Origin: Thermohalobaculum sp963700775
GTDB lineage: Bacteria > Pseudomonadota > Alphaproteobacteria > Rhodobacterales > Rhodobacteraceae
Reading direction: 5' to 3'
NCBI GenBank assembly: GCA_963700775.1
Contig: CAVOYU010000015.1
Coordinates: 1-64,000, forward strand
DNA length: 64,000 bases
In this document: positions 32,744-41,833 of the stretch, in pieces
Layout: every line of letters begins with the position of its first letter
Numbering within the stretch: the stretch's first letter is position 1
The notes under the pieces: generated by a model
What the model saw: the letters and a program-made list of their open reading frames with translations, nothing else
The model's database searches: none
What the model was told of the DNA's origin: nothing
Position numbers and translations under genes: made by a program

Positions 32744-34148
32744 CGCGGCGCTCCCCTGCGGCTATGGCGTCATGGGCCGCCTCGGTGGCGGCGGCGAGCG
32801 GGCGGCGCGAGGCCCGGCCCTCGGGGGGCTCGGCGGGCGCGCCTGCGGGTCCGTGCGCGATCAGCCGGTTGATGTAGTAGACGCCGACCGAGAAGACGGT
32901 GAGATAGACCGCGACGAACAGGACCAGCGTCGTGAGCACGGCACCGAAGGCGACCGGCGAGACCGCGTCGGCGGTGCGCAGGATGCCGGTCGCGACCCAG
33001 GGCTGGCGGCCGGTCTCGGTCACCCACCAGCCCGCGAGGATGGCGACGAAGCCCATCGGCCAGGCATGGCTGACCGGAACCAGGAACCAGCGGCTCCCGA
33101 ACAGCCGGCCGCGCCACCACAGCCAGCCGCCGAGCACGCCGATGCCGAGCATCATGAGCCCGAGCCCGACCATCACCCGGAAGGCGAAGAAGACCGGCAG
33201 GATCGGCGGCCAGTCCGCGCTCGGGAAGTCGTTGAGGCCGGGGAACCGGCCGTCGATGTCGTGGGTGATGATCAGGCTGCCGAGGCGCGGGATGGCGATC
33301 TCGAACCGGTTGCTCCGGGATTCGGTGTCCGGCAGCGCGAACAGCACCAGGTCGCCCGGCTCCGACCCGTCCCAGTGCGCCTCCATCGCCGCGATCTTCA
33401 CCGGCTGGTGCTTCTCGGTGTTGAGCCCGTGCTGGTCGCCGAGGAACATCTGCAGCGGCGCCAGCACCATCACCATGCCGAGCCCCATGCGGATCATGGT
33501 CTTCGCCTCGGTCTCGAAACGGCCCGCCACCAGGTAGCGGGCGCCGACCGCGAGCACCACCAGCGAGGTGGTCAGGAACGCCGCCGTGTACATGTGGGCG
33601 AAACGGTAGGGGAAGCTGGGGTTGAAGATCACCGCCCACCAGTCGACCGGATAGGCGATGCCGTCGCGCATCTCGTGGCCGGCCGGCGTGTGCATCCAGC
33701 TGTTGGCGGAGAGAATCCAGAAGGCCGACAGCGAGGTGCCCGCCGCCACCAGCACCGCGGACGCGACGTGGAGATTGGGCGAGACCCGCTTCCAGCCGAA
33801 CAGCATGATGCCGAGGAAGCTCGCCTCGAGGAAGAAGGCGGTCAGCACCTCGTAGCCGATCAGCGGCCCGATCACGTTGCCGACCACACGGGAGAACCTC
33901 GACCAGTTGGTGCCGATCTCGTAGGAGAGCACGATGCCCGACACGACGCCCATGGCGAAGGAGACGGCGAAGACCTTGGTCCAGAACCGCGCCAGCCGGT
34001 GCAGATGCTCGCGCCCGGTGATCCGCCAGCGCACCAGCAGGGTGGCGATGAAGGCGGCGAGCCCGATGGTGAAGCTCGGGAACACGATGTGGAAGGCGAC
34101 CGTGAACGCGAACTGCGCGCGGGCCAGCAGGACGGCGTCGGCTTCCAT
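32736..34148 (-). CDS. cydA: Cytochrome bd-type quinol oxidase subunit I (CIO-like, short Q-loop)
   Basis: 470 residues. Axial heme His residues lie in FTVAFHIVFPSFTIG and YRFAHMYTAAFLTT. ETGRQPW is the quinol-oxidation signature. The length and short segment between helices VI and VII put it in the short-Q-loop class that includes cyanide-insensitive oxidases. It reduces O2 to water with electrons from quinol without pumping protons. ATG at 34148 was chosen because the conserved start MEADAVLLARAQFAFTVAFH is there; longer upstream frames are not coding-like. Upstream spacer (34149-34266) shows no clear FNR box. Confidence 0.95.
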   Translation of the reverse strand: MEADAVLLARAQFAFTVAFHIVFPSFTIGLAAFIATLLVRWRITGREHLHRLARFWTKVFAVSFAMGVVSGIVLSYEIGTNWSRFSRVVGNVIGPLIGYEVLTAFFLEASFLGIMLFGWKRVSPNLHVASAVLVAAGTSLSAFWILSANSWMHTPAGHEMRDGIAYPVDWWAVIFNPSFPYRFAHMYTAAFLTTSLVVLAVGARYLVAGRFETEAKTMIRMGLGMVMVLAPLQMFLGDQHGLNTEKHQPVKIAAMEAHWDGSEPGDLVLFALPDTESRSNRFEIAIPRLGSLIITHDIDGRFPGLNDFPSADWPPILPVFFAFRVMVGLGLMMLGIGVLGGWLWWRGRLFGSRWFLVPVSHAWPMGFVAILAGWWVTETGRQPWVATGILRTADAVSPVAFGAVLTTLVLFVAVYLTVFSVGVYYINRLIAHGPAGAPAEPPEGRASRRPLAAATEAAHDAIAAGERRDA

Positions 34149-34266
34149 GGCGGTCTCGCGGCCTCCGGAGCTGTCTCGCGACGTCTCTTCCCGGGCCGGG
34201 ATGATAGGATGGAAGACGGAGCGGCGCCACCCGAATGGTTCGACCGGGCGTCGCGAAGAAACCGGC

Positions 34267-34359
34267 TCAGCGGAGCGCGAAAGCCAAGGATGCCCCGAAA
34301 AGGATGGCGCAGACCACCCACCAGACAATCTGGCTGCGGAGCTTTGCGGGAACGTTCAT
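34267..34359 (-). CDS. Probable 30-residue single-helix membrane protein of the cyd locus
   Basis: A short frame reads MNVPAKLRSQIVWWVVCAIL then FGASLAFALR and a stop. One transmembrane helix with a basic N-terminal side is clear. GAGAGGG lies 7 bases before the ATG, and the stop of the flavocytochrome gene is 12 bases upstream, so spacing fits an operon gene. Cytochrome bd oxidases often have such tiny partners (CydX, DUF2474-type). The usual position is after cydB, so this place between a reductase and cydA is less common. Not proven to be expressed. Confidence 0.6.
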   Translation of the reverse strand: MNVPAKLRSQIVWWVVCAILFGASLAFALR

Positions 34360-34371
34360 TCGTCCGCCCTC

Positions 34372-35709
34372 TCAGTCATAGACAAATCGCTCGCTCAGAA
34401 TCCGGCCCGCCGGCACGCCGCGCGCGATCAGGGCCGCCTCGGCAGCGTCCAGCATCGGCGGCGGTCCGCAGAGCAGATAGGTCCACTGCGCGGCGGCGGC
34501 GAGCCCGCCGAATGCGGTCTCGATGCTTGCCGCATCCACGACGCCCGTCGCGCCCATCCAGCCCGCGGGCGGCTCTCCCAGCACATGGGTGACCGTCACG
34601 CCGTCCGCGGCGGCCAGACGGTCGAGTTCGTCGCGGTAGACGATCTGGCTCTCCAGCCGGTTGCCATAGAGCAGCGCGACCGGCCGCCGGTCGCCTGTCG
34701 CCCGCATCTGGCGCAGAACGCTCAGCAGCGGCGCGATGCCGACGCCGCCCGCGATCAGGCCGATTCCGTGAGCCTCCGGGCCAGGCAGGGCGAGGCCTCC
34801 ATGGGGCCCGTCGATCCAGGCCGGCATTCCGGGGACCACGCTGCCGAGCGAACGGGTGAAGTCGCCCACCTCCTTGATCACGAATTCGAGCCGGGCGCCG
34901 TCTTGCGGTGCGGACGCGATCGAGAACGGGTTCTCGCGCAGCGTGAACGGGCTGGGACCGAGGCTCAGCCAGACGAACTGTCCGGCCTCGAAGGCCAGCG
35001 GCGACCGGTCGCGCCGGGCGATCGCCAGCTCCCATGTACGCTCGGCGATGCGGCGGACCGAGATCACTTCGAAGGGGTTCCGCAAGTGACGCAGCGGCGA
35101 GATGAGATAGACATAGACGACGGTCGCGGCCGCCATGCCGAGCAGCCCGAACCATAGCAGCGTGACGGGCCCGTCGGCGCTGTAGCGGCCCGCGACGAGC
35201 GCATGGTGCGCCGTCAGACCGGCGACGAGGACCGCGCCGAGACCGTGGCTCAGTCGCCACGCCTCGTAGCTGTAGGGCAGCGAGCCGCGGGCCACGGCAG
35301 TGATCACCAGGGCCGCGAGCAGGACCCACGCCGCCCCGCCCGTCAGCAGGGTCGTCCCTGAAAGGCGGAGGTGCTCCGCGGCGCCAGGGTCCCACGGCGG
35401 GGGATGCGCCGGGATCGGAAGCGAGTAGAGGAAGGGATGGAGCAGTGCGAGCGCCAGCACCGTGCGGGCGAAGAGCTGGTGGAACCGCATCGTCAGATCG
35501 ATTCCGATTCCGTCCGAGATCGTGCGGAACCGGCCCGACGAAGCGAACTCGACCAGCATGGCCGCGAAGGCGGTCATCGCGAGCCCGGAGGAGAGATCGT
35601 CGAGGAACGGGCGCGGCGGAAGGTCCGATGCCCAGGCGAGCGTAACCGGTGCCAGCGTGATCGCGACGTAGAGAACGAGCAGCAATGGCCCTGGCATCAT
35701 GATCTCCAC
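34372..35709 (-). CDS. Ferric-reductase-like flavocytochrome (heme membrane domain + FAD/NAD reductase)
   Basis: 445 residues. The first half has six hydrophobic helices with candidate heme His residues (MRFHQLFART, LALLHPFLY, LSHGLG, TAHHAL). The second half is a ferredoxin-NADP reductase module: FVWLSLGPSPFTLRENPFSIASAP binds FAD, GVGIAPLLSVLRQM and YLLCGPPPMLDAAEAAL bind NAD(P)H. It should move electrons across the inner membrane from NAD(P)H to metals, quinones or oxygen. It lies directly upstream of a tiny membrane protein and the cyd genes on the same strand, suggesting a shared respiratory or redox role. Confidence 0.88.
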   Translation of the reverse strand: MEIMMPGPLLLVLYVAITLAPVTLAWASDLPPRPFLDDLSSGLAMTAFAAMLVEFASSGRFRTISDGIGIDLTMRFHQLFARTVLALALLHPFLYSLPIPAHPPPWDPGAAEHLRLSGTTLLTGGAAWVLLAALVITAVARGSLPYSYEAWRLSHGLGAVLVAGLTAHHALVAGRYSADGPVTLLWFGLLGMAAATVVYVYLISPLRHLRNPFEVISVRRIAERTWELAIARRDRSPLAFEAGQFVWLSLGPSPFTLRENPFSIASAPQDGARLEFVIKEVGDFTRSLGSVVPGMPAWIDGPHGGLALPGPEAHGIGLIAGGVGIAPLLSVLRQMRATGDRRPVALLYGNRLESQIVYRDELDRLAAADGVTVTHVLGEPPAGWMGATGVVDAASIETAFGGLAAAAQWTYLLCGPPPMLDAAEAALIARGVPAGRILSERFVYD

Positions 35710-35885
35710 TGGCCTGGTGCCCGTCAGGTCGCGGGCCGGATCAGCCTAACCTGCGGCGGCGATTCCCGCATCACCCCCGGCGGCGCCAGCGGCCATAGGG
35801 CCTGATCGCCGGTCTGCCCCGGAACCTTGATGCTGCACGGGATTCGGCATTCAATGCGCCGGCAGCGTCACGGAAGGGGTACGGA

Positions 35886-37346
35886 ATGGCGGACGGCAAG
35901 GCGGTGCGGTTCCTGATCGTGGTCCTCGACGCGCTGAGGCCGGAATTCGTGAGCCGGGAGCTGATGCCGAACCTGCACCGCTTCGCCACGGACGGGGTGC
36001 GGTTCCTGAACAGCCGCTCGACCTTCCCGACCGAGACCCGGGTCAATCAGTCGGCGGTGACCACCGGCTGCTATCCGCGCCGCCACGGCGTGGTGGCGAA
36101 CCGCTTTCCGCTGCCGGACGCGGCGCCCGGCACCGTGGTCAACACCGGCAAGGACGAGGAATTCGAGGCGGCGCTGAAGCGGCTTTCCGGACCGCTTTTG
36201 GGCGTCCCGAGCCTCGGCGAGATCCTGTTCGACGCCGGGAGGAGCTATGCAACGATCAGCGCCGGCACCTCGGGCGGCGGGCGGCTGATCAACATCGCCG
36301 CCGAGCGGACCGGGCATTTCCGGCTGGCGCTCAGGCGCCCGGAGGCGGCGGTGCCGGAGGGCGTGTTCGGGGCCGTGCAGGCGCGGGTCGGGCCGGTTCC
36401 CGAATACAAGCTGCCGGGGCTCGGCTGGAACAGCTACGCGGTCGACTGCTATCTCGGCTATGTCGAACCGGAGGTGAGGCCGGACGTGATGCTGCTCTGG
36501 CTCTGCGAGCCGGACGAGACCTTCCACTACCACGGCATCGGCTCGCCCGAGGCGTTGCGGGCGATCCGGCACATGGACGCCGAGTTCGGGCGCATCCTGG
36601 CCGGCCATCGCGACGCGATCGCGGCGGGGGAGATGCAGGTGGTGGCCATGTCCGACCACGGGCAGATCACGCTTTCCGGGGGCAAGCTCGATCTCGTCGG
36701 GCGGTTCAACGCGGCCGGGTTCCGGGCGTCGAAGCAACCGTCGGACGACCCGGACTATTTGGTGGTGGTGCACAGCGGCGGCGGCATCTGGGTGCGCGAC
36801 CGCGACCCGGCGCTGGTCCGCCGGCTGTTGCCCTGGCTCCGGGCGCAGGAGTGGTGCGGGCCGGTCTTTACCCTGGACGGGGCCGAGGGGACGCTGCGGC
36901 AGTCGGAACTGATGGCCGATCATCCCCGGGCGGCCGATATCGCCCTGGCGCTCGCTCATGACGACGGCGTCAATCCGTGGGGCTCGGCCGGGCTCAGCGC
37001 CGACAATTCGCCCTACCCCGAGACCGGCGGCTGCCACGGGGGCCTGAGCCGCTACGAGCTCCGCAATTTCATCGCCATGGGCGGCAGCGCCTTCCGGCAG
37101 GGCGCGGGGATCGAGGCTCCGGCGGCGAATGTCGACGTGCTGCCGACCGTGCTGTCGGTGCTGGGCGTGCCGGTCGCGCACGAGATCGACGGGCGAGTGC
37201 TGGCCGAGGCGCTGGCCGGCGGAGCGGAGGATGGCGCGGCCAGGGAAATCCGGCTCGCCTCGGGAAACAGCGAGGGCAAACGGAGCCATCTGGCGGCGAC
37301 CGAGTATGGCGGCGTGCGCTACCTCGATCGCGCCTGGGCCGAGTAG
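35886..37346 (+). CDS. Alkaline phosphatase superfamily phosphodiesterase (nucleotide pyrophosphatase-like)
   Basis: 486 residues of the AP superfamily. Metal and nucleophile residues are recognisable: FLIVVLDALRPEF (Asp), NSRSTFPTETRVNQSAVTTG (Thr nucleophile), CEPDETFHYHG, MSDHGQITL and GCHGGLSRYE. No signal peptide is seen, so it probably works in the cytoplasm, unlike many relatives. Likely splits phosphodiester or pyrophosphate bonds; related bacterial proteins act on phosphonoacetate or glycerophosphodiesters. It stands alone, convergent with the four-rhodanese gene. The exact substrate is unknown. Confidence 0.85.
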   Translation: MADGKAVRFLIVVLDALRPEFVSRELMPNLHRFATDGVRFLNSRSTFPTETRVNQSAVTTGCYPRRHGVVANRFPLPDAAPGTVVNTGKDEEFEAALKRLSGPLLGVPSLGEILFDAGRSYATISAGTSGGGRLINIAAERTGHFRLALRRPEAAVPEGVFGAVQARVGPVPEYKLPGLGWNSYAVDCYLGYVEPEVRPDVMLLWLCEPDETFHYHGIGSPEALRAIRHMDAEFGRILAGHRDAIAAGEMQVVAMSDHGQITLSGGKLDLVGRFNAAGFRASKQPSDDPDYLVVVHSGGGIWVRDRDPALVRRLLPWLRAQEWCGPVFTLDGAEGTLRQSELMADHPRAADIALALAHDDGVNPWGSAGLSADNSPYPETGGCHGGLSRYELRNFIAMGGSAFRQGAGIEAPAANVDVLPTVLSVLGVPVAHEIDGRVLAEALAGGAEDGAAREIRLASGNSEGKRSHLAATEYGGVRYLDRAWAE

Positions 37347-37355
37347 CGGCCGGCT

Positions 37356-38933
37356 TCAGCCGCCGGGCCGCGACAGTTCGGGCCGGAGAACGCCGCGCTC
37401 CTGGGCGTCGAGGCGCGCGAGGAGCCCGGTCTCCCAGTCCAGATAGGCCTGCGCCGCCGCCAGGTTGCCGCTGTGCCGGTCATGGGTGTGGAAGACGAAA
37501 TCGATGCAGTCGGCATCCGCCGGATCGCCCGGCGTCGCGACCACCTCCAGCCCCGCCGCCCGCCACTCTGCGGCACCGCCGGCAAGCCGCGAGACCGCGA
37601 GGCCGGTCCGCCGCGCCAGGTCGCCGGCCGCGAGCTCGGCGACGGAACCGTCCCCGGCGGTCAGGATGATCTCCGATGCGCCCCCGAGGTCCAGCCGGTC
37701 GAGCCGCGGCCGGATCGACCAGCGGGCGCCGGCGACATGGGCGGCGCGGTAGGCCGTCGAGGGCGAGAGGTCGATCAGCGCCGCTCCCGCCGCGATGCGC
37801 GCGGCAAGCTCGCCCGGCGCCATCGGCGGCATCGCGGGCGGCGGCGGCGCGGCGACCGGCGGCGCCGGCTCCCGCGAGGCGTCGACGTCGAGCACCGCCG
37901 CGTCATGCCCCATGCCGCGGAGCCAGAGCGCGGTGGTCGCCGCCCGCAGGCCGGTATCGTCCGAAAGCACGATCCGGGCATTGCGCACGCCCACCCACTG
38001 GTCGGTCGCCTGCACCAGCTGGCCGCCCGGCGCGTGGACCGCGCCCGGCACGTGGGCGGCGCGGTACTCCTCGGCGGTGCGGACATCGAAGAGGTAGTGG
38101 GTGCGCCCCGCCTCCTCGCGCCGGAGGGCGAGCGCGTCGCGGCCGATCAGGGCCAGCCCGGACGCGGCGATGATCCGCCGCGCCGACGCGCGGGCCGCGG
38201 CGCGGGCTTCCGGGGCGAGCGTGGGGAGCGGGTCGGGCTCGCGCCCCCTCGCGACGCTCAGCCCGGCGAGCTCCCAGCCCTGGGTGCCGTTCCGGAGCGC
38301 CAACACCTCGTGCGGCACACCGAGATTGCGGAGGGTCTGCGCGCCGATGATCGAGCGGGTGCGCCCGGCGCAGTTCACCACGATCCGGGTCCTCGGTCCG
38401 AGTCCCAGCCCCGGCAGCCGGTAGCCGAGCTCGGCATTCGGGCAGGACCGGGCGCCCGGGATGGTCATGCGCCGGAATTCCTCGGGCGTCCGCCCGTCGA
38501 GCAGGACCAGGTCGTCGCCGGCCTCCTGCATGGCGTGGAGCTCGGCGGCCGAGATCGAGGGCGTCTCCATCTCGTGCTCGACCAGCTCGCCGAAGGTCTT
38601 GGAGGGCAGGTTGACCCCGTCGAACAGGGTAAACCCCGCCGCCGCCCAGCCCGGCGCGCCGCCATCGAGGACGGCGACATCCGAGTAGCCCAGCCCGGCC
38701 AGACGCTCCGCCGCCCGTTCCGCGACCCCGTCGCCATCGTCCAGCAGCACGCAGCGCACCGAGCGGCGCGGCAACAGCCCCGGCGCCAGCGCCTCGAGGC
38801 GGCTGTAGGGCAGGTTGACGGCGAAGAAGGGGTGCCCGGCGCCGTATTGTCCCGGCTCGCGCACGTCAAGGAAGGCGATCTCGCCCCCGTCGGTCAGGAG
38901 CGGCTTCAGCGTGGCGGGGGAGATATGGCGCAT
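37356..38933 (-). CDS. Protein with four tandem rhodanese domains, only one with an active-site Cys
   Basis: 525 residues in four rhodanese units, roughly 1-110, 125-235, 255-355 and 375-490. Each opens with FLDVREP, LLDGRTP, LFDVRTA or LIDLSPS. Only unit 2 keeps the catalytic Cys loop (VNCAGRTRS); the matching loops of the others read LDDGDGVA, LSDDTGLRA and LTAGDGSVA, so they are probably structural or binding modules. It would transfer or bind persulfide sulfur in the cytoplasm. The cysteine-dioxygenase-like gene 101 bases upstream on the same strand points to sulfur amino acid catabolism. Confidence 0.88.
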   Translation of the reverse strand: MRHISPATLKPLLTDGGEIAFLDVREPGQYGAGHPFFAVNLPYSRLEALAPGLLPRRSVRCVLLDDGDGVAERAAERLAGLGYSDVAVLDGGAPGWAAAGFTLFDGVNLPSKTFGELVEHEMETPSISAAELHAMQEAGDDLVLLDGRTPEEFRRMTIPGARSCPNAELGYRLPGLGLGPRTRIVVNCAGRTRSIIGAQTLRNLGVPHEVLALRNGTQGWELAGLSVARGREPDPLPTLAPEARAAARASARRIIAASGLALIGRDALALRREEAGRTHYLFDVRTAEEYRAAHVPGAVHAPGGQLVQATDQWVGVRNARIVLSDDTGLRAATTALWLRGMGHDAAVLDVDASREPAPPVAAPPPPAMPPMAPGELAARIAAGAALIDLSPSTAYRAAHVAGARWSIRPRLDRLDLGGASEIILTAGDGSVAELAAGDLARRTGLAVSRLAGGAAEWRAAGLEVVATPGDPADADCIDFVFHTHDRHSGNLAAAQAYLDWETGLLARLDAQERGVLRPELSRPGG

Positions 38934-39034
38934 GGGATGGCTCCGGGGCTGCGAGATGGCGTGGGGCTCGGCGCCTCTCCCTATCCCTCCCCCCGGGCGG
39001 AGGGAGGGGGCTCCGCCGCGAGGAGCGGCAGGCG

Positions 39035-39625
39035 TCAGGTCCTGGTCTTGACCGCCATGGTCATGACCTTGCAGGTGCCGGCCTCCATGTCGAAGGTCAG
39101 GCGGCTGTCGAGGGTCTCGAGCGGGCGGCCGTAGAAATGCAGGTGGCGGATGATCTCGTCGTTGCGGATCTCGACCGAGTGGATGTCGTCGGGCAGCATG
39201 GCGATGGCGTTGCCGGGCGCGATCGCCCGGGTCTCGCGCTGCCGGATCCTGGCCTTGCCGGGCGCGGTCCCGCCTTCCAGCCGGTCGTAGAGGGTATTGT
39301 GCTCGGTTCCCTCGACCGCGGCGACGCAGGCCCAGGTGGTGTGGTTGTGGGGCGGGATCATCTTGCCGCGCCGGAGCACGTTCAGATAGAGCGAAATGCC
39401 CTCGGGGCCTTCTTGGCCAATGAGATACCGGTTCTGCCGCTCGCCCTCGGGCGGCGCCGGGTAATCGGCCTCGGACCAGAGCTCGCGGCGCGCGGCGACC
39501 GGCAGGATGCGGGCACGGATGCGGGCCATGGTCGCGCGGTCGAGCGGCGCGCCGTCGGTGATGGCGCGCACGTCGCGGATCAGCGCATCGACGGTGTCGC
39601 GGCGTTCGGCGGCGAGATCGGTCAT
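39035..39625 (-). CDS. Cysteine dioxygenase-family thiol dioxygenase
   Basis: 196 residues, a single cupin. Iron ligands appear as PPHNHTTWA (HxH) and DDIHSVEI (third His). The rest fits bacterial cysteine or 3-mercaptopropionate dioxygenases: ISLYLNVLRRGKMIPPHNH and ILRHLHFYG-like IIRHLHFYGRPLE. It would oxidise a thiol to a sulfinate with O2. ATG at 39625 was chosen since it follows a GGGAG-like site and family similarity starts there. Followed by the four-rhodanese gene on the same strand, which could handle related sulfur products. Confidence 0.88.
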   Translation of the reverse strand: MTDLAAERRDTVDALIRDVRAITDGAPLDRATMARIRARILPVAARRELWSEADYPAPPEGERQNRYLIGQEGPEGISLYLNVLRRGKMIPPHNHTTWACVAAVEGTEHNTLYDRLEGGTAPGKARIRQRETRAIAPGNAIAMLPDDIHSVEIRNDEIIRHLHFYGRPLETLDSRLTFDMEAGTCKVMTMAVKTRT

Positions 39626-39689
39626 GTCAGATTTCTCCCTCCGGTTCGGCGGGCATGATTGGCGAGGGCGGCGGGGATGGCAAGAGGGG

Positions 39690-41660
39690 TCAGCCCCCAG
39701 TGTCGCCCGGAGGCCAGGACTTCCGGAAACCATCGTAGAAGTGCTCGGCGGTCTCGGGGAGACCGAGGCCGATATCCGAGCAGTAGACGATCCAGTCCTC
39801 CGGGCGGCGGCCCGGAAAGGCCGGCATCTCGGACTGCGCCGCATCGAGGAACAGTGCGAGCTGGCGCTGCGCTTCCTCTGTGCGACCTAGCTGAGCATTG
39901 GCGGCAGCGAGCCAGGCATAGACCTCGGCCAGCGGCTCCGCGATCCGGCTGAGGAGTGCAATGGTGTCGTCATAGCGCCGCGCATTATAGCAGGCGGCAC
40001 CGTGCAGCCAAGGAATGGCGTAGCTGTCGAAGGGGTCGAGGCGGGTCGCCTTCTCGAACTGCGCCATGGCCGGCTCATGCTCGGCTAGGCAGGACAGGAA
40101 ATACCCATACATGCAAAGCGACTCGGCGTCGTTCGGGTTGAGCCGCAGCGCTGCCTCGAACTGGCTGCGCGACTCGGCAAACTCGCCCCGGTAATGCAAC
40201 ACCTCTCCCAGGCGCCACCGAGCGAGGCTGTCGTCGCGGTCGAGCTCGACGGCGCGCTTGGCGTGGACATAGGAGCGCTCCAGCGCGCGGTCGCGCTCAG
40301 TGCCCCAGAAGGCCAGCCATTCGAGGTGGTATGTGGTCGCGATCTGCGCATGGGCGAGCGCGCATTGCGGATCGAGGGCGATGGCGCGCTGGGCAAGAGC
40401 GCGGGCCTCGAGGTTTTCCCTGGGCTTGAACTTCCAGATCAGCGCCTTGGCACGCAGGCAAAGGTCGTAGGCGCCAAGCTTCTCGGGTGCGAGCCTCAGG
40501 GCCCGCTGCTGGCCCGCCATGTCGAGCCGGCCGTAGACAAGGCCCGCGACCGTTCCGGTGATCTCGTCCTGCACGGCGAAGATGTCGGCGAGATCGCGGT
40601 CGAAATGCTCGGCCCAGAGCTGGCGGCCAGTCGCGGTCTCGGCGAGCTGGACGCTGATCCGCATCCGGTTGCCCGCCTTGCGGATGCTGCCCTGCACCGC
40701 GAAATCGGCGCCGAGCGTCTCGGCGATCTCGGCGGCCAGCGGCGCGCGCCCCTTGAAGTGGAAGGCCGAGGTCCGGGCGATCACGTTCAGGTTCCGGAAC
40801 CGGCCGAGTTCGGTGATGATGTCGTCGGTGATGCCGTCGGAGAAATACTCCTGCTCCGGATCGGCGCTGAGATTGTCGAAGGGCAGGACGGCGATGGTGG
40901 GAGCCGTGCCGGGGGCCGGCGCCGCTCCCCGCGATTCAGGCGCGGCCGGGGCGGCCCCGCCGGCTCCGGCCCGGATCTCTTCGAGCAGGCGCAAGGTCGC
41001 GGCCTCCGGCTCGACGCCGAGCTCGTCGCGCAGCAGGTCCCGGCAGGTCTCGAACTGCTTCAGCGCCCGGCTCCGGTCGCCGCTCGCGGCCAGCGCCCGC
41101 ATCAGGGCGCGGTGGGCGGTTTCGTTCAGCGGGTCGACCTCCAGCAGCGCCCGCGACGCCGCCACCGCACCCTGCGCGTCGCCCGCGGCATCGGCCGCGG
41201 CCAGGCGCCCGGCAAGCCGGTCCGCCACGAGCCCGGCCACGCGCTGGCGCTCGGCCCTGAGCCAGTCGGCAGCAGGCTGGCCCGGAATCTCGATGCCCTC
41301 CAGGAACTCGCCCCTGACCGGCTGAGCCGCATCACCCCTTCCCGAAAGCGTATCGGCATCGACGGTGAGCGACTCGGGGTCGATGGCCAAGGTCTCCTCG
41401 GTGATCCTGAAGGGAAAGGGCCCATGCCCGTCGAAGCATTTGCGCAGCATCGTCAGCGCCTGGCGCAAGGAGTTCCGCGCCTGCGCCTCGCCGCGGTCGC
41501 CCCAGAGCACCGCCGTTAGCCGGCTGCGCGGCACCGGGGCGCCGCCGGCAAGCGCCGCCATCGCCACCAGCGCCTGCTGCTTCTTCCCGGCAACCGGGAC
41601 CTCCGCGCCCGACGGCGACGTCAGCGTGAACGGACCGAGAAGCTGCAAGCGGTACGTCAT
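39690..41660 (-). CDS. SARP/BTAD-type transcriptional activator with TPR domain
   Basis: 656 residues. Residues 1-95: winged-helix DNA-binding domain (YRLQLLGPFTL, RNSLRQALTMLRK). 100-235: bacterial transcriptional activation (BTAD) helices (DPLNETAHRALMRALAASGDRSRALKQFETCRDLLRDELGVEP). 250-390: the IAVLPFDNLSADPEQEYFSDGITDDIITEL domain found in adenylate-cyclase-linked and FlgO-like proteins. 400-640: TPR-like repeats. A cytoplasmic regulator with a large sensory half. It diverges from a 63-residue membrane protein gene across a 173-base AT-richer spacer; that protein may be its target or partner. Confidence 0.88.
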   Translation of the reverse strand: MTYRLQLLGPFTLTSPSGAEVPVAGKKQQALVAMAALAGGAPVPRSRLTAVLWGDRGEAQARNSLRQALTMLRKCFDGHGPFPFRITEETLAIDPESLTVDADTLSGRGDAAQPVRGEFLEGIEIPGQPAADWLRAERQRVAGLVADRLAGRLAAADAAGDAQGAVAASRALLEVDPLNETAHRALMRALAASGDRSRALKQFETCRDLLRDELGVEPEAATLRLLEEIRAGAGGAAPAAPESRGAAPAPGTAPTIAVLPFDNLSADPEQEYFSDGITDDIITELGRFRNLNVIARTSAFHFKGRAPLAAEIAETLGADFAVQGSIRKAGNRMRISVQLAETATGRQLWAEHFDRDLADIFAVQDEITGTVAGLVYGRLDMAGQQRALRLAPEKLGAYDLCLRAKALIWKFKPRENLEARALAQRAIALDPQCALAHAQIATTYHLEWLAFWGTERDRALERSYVHAKRAVELDRDDSLARWRLGEVLHYRGEFAESRSQFEAALRLNPNDAESLCMYGYFLSCLAEHEPAMAQFEKATRLDPFDSYAIPWLHGAACYNARRYDDTIALLSRIAEPLAEVYAWLAAANAQLGRTEEAQRQLALFLDAAQSEMPAFPGRRPEDWIVYCSDIGLGLPETAEHFYDGFRKSWPPGDTGG

Positions 41661-41833
41661 CGCGGAATATTAACGCTCAATTGTCTGCCCCTGCGCACTT
41701 TCTAACACGCAAATCACATCGTCAAAGCGTTCCTTTGCGGGGCCTCCGGCAAACTGGAGCCAACCAAGTCACCGCCAATGCCGGCCAATCCCGGCAAATC
41801 GCGGCGGTGGCACCGCAACCGGAGGACGCTGCG

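Noticed and set aside
34149..34266. FNR (TTGAT-N4-ATCAA) site upstream of cydA
   Set aside because: No such dyad is visible.
33000..34592. Long + strand frame opposite cydA and the flavocytochrome gene
   Set aside because: Fully antisense to conserved respiratory genes with no domain signature.
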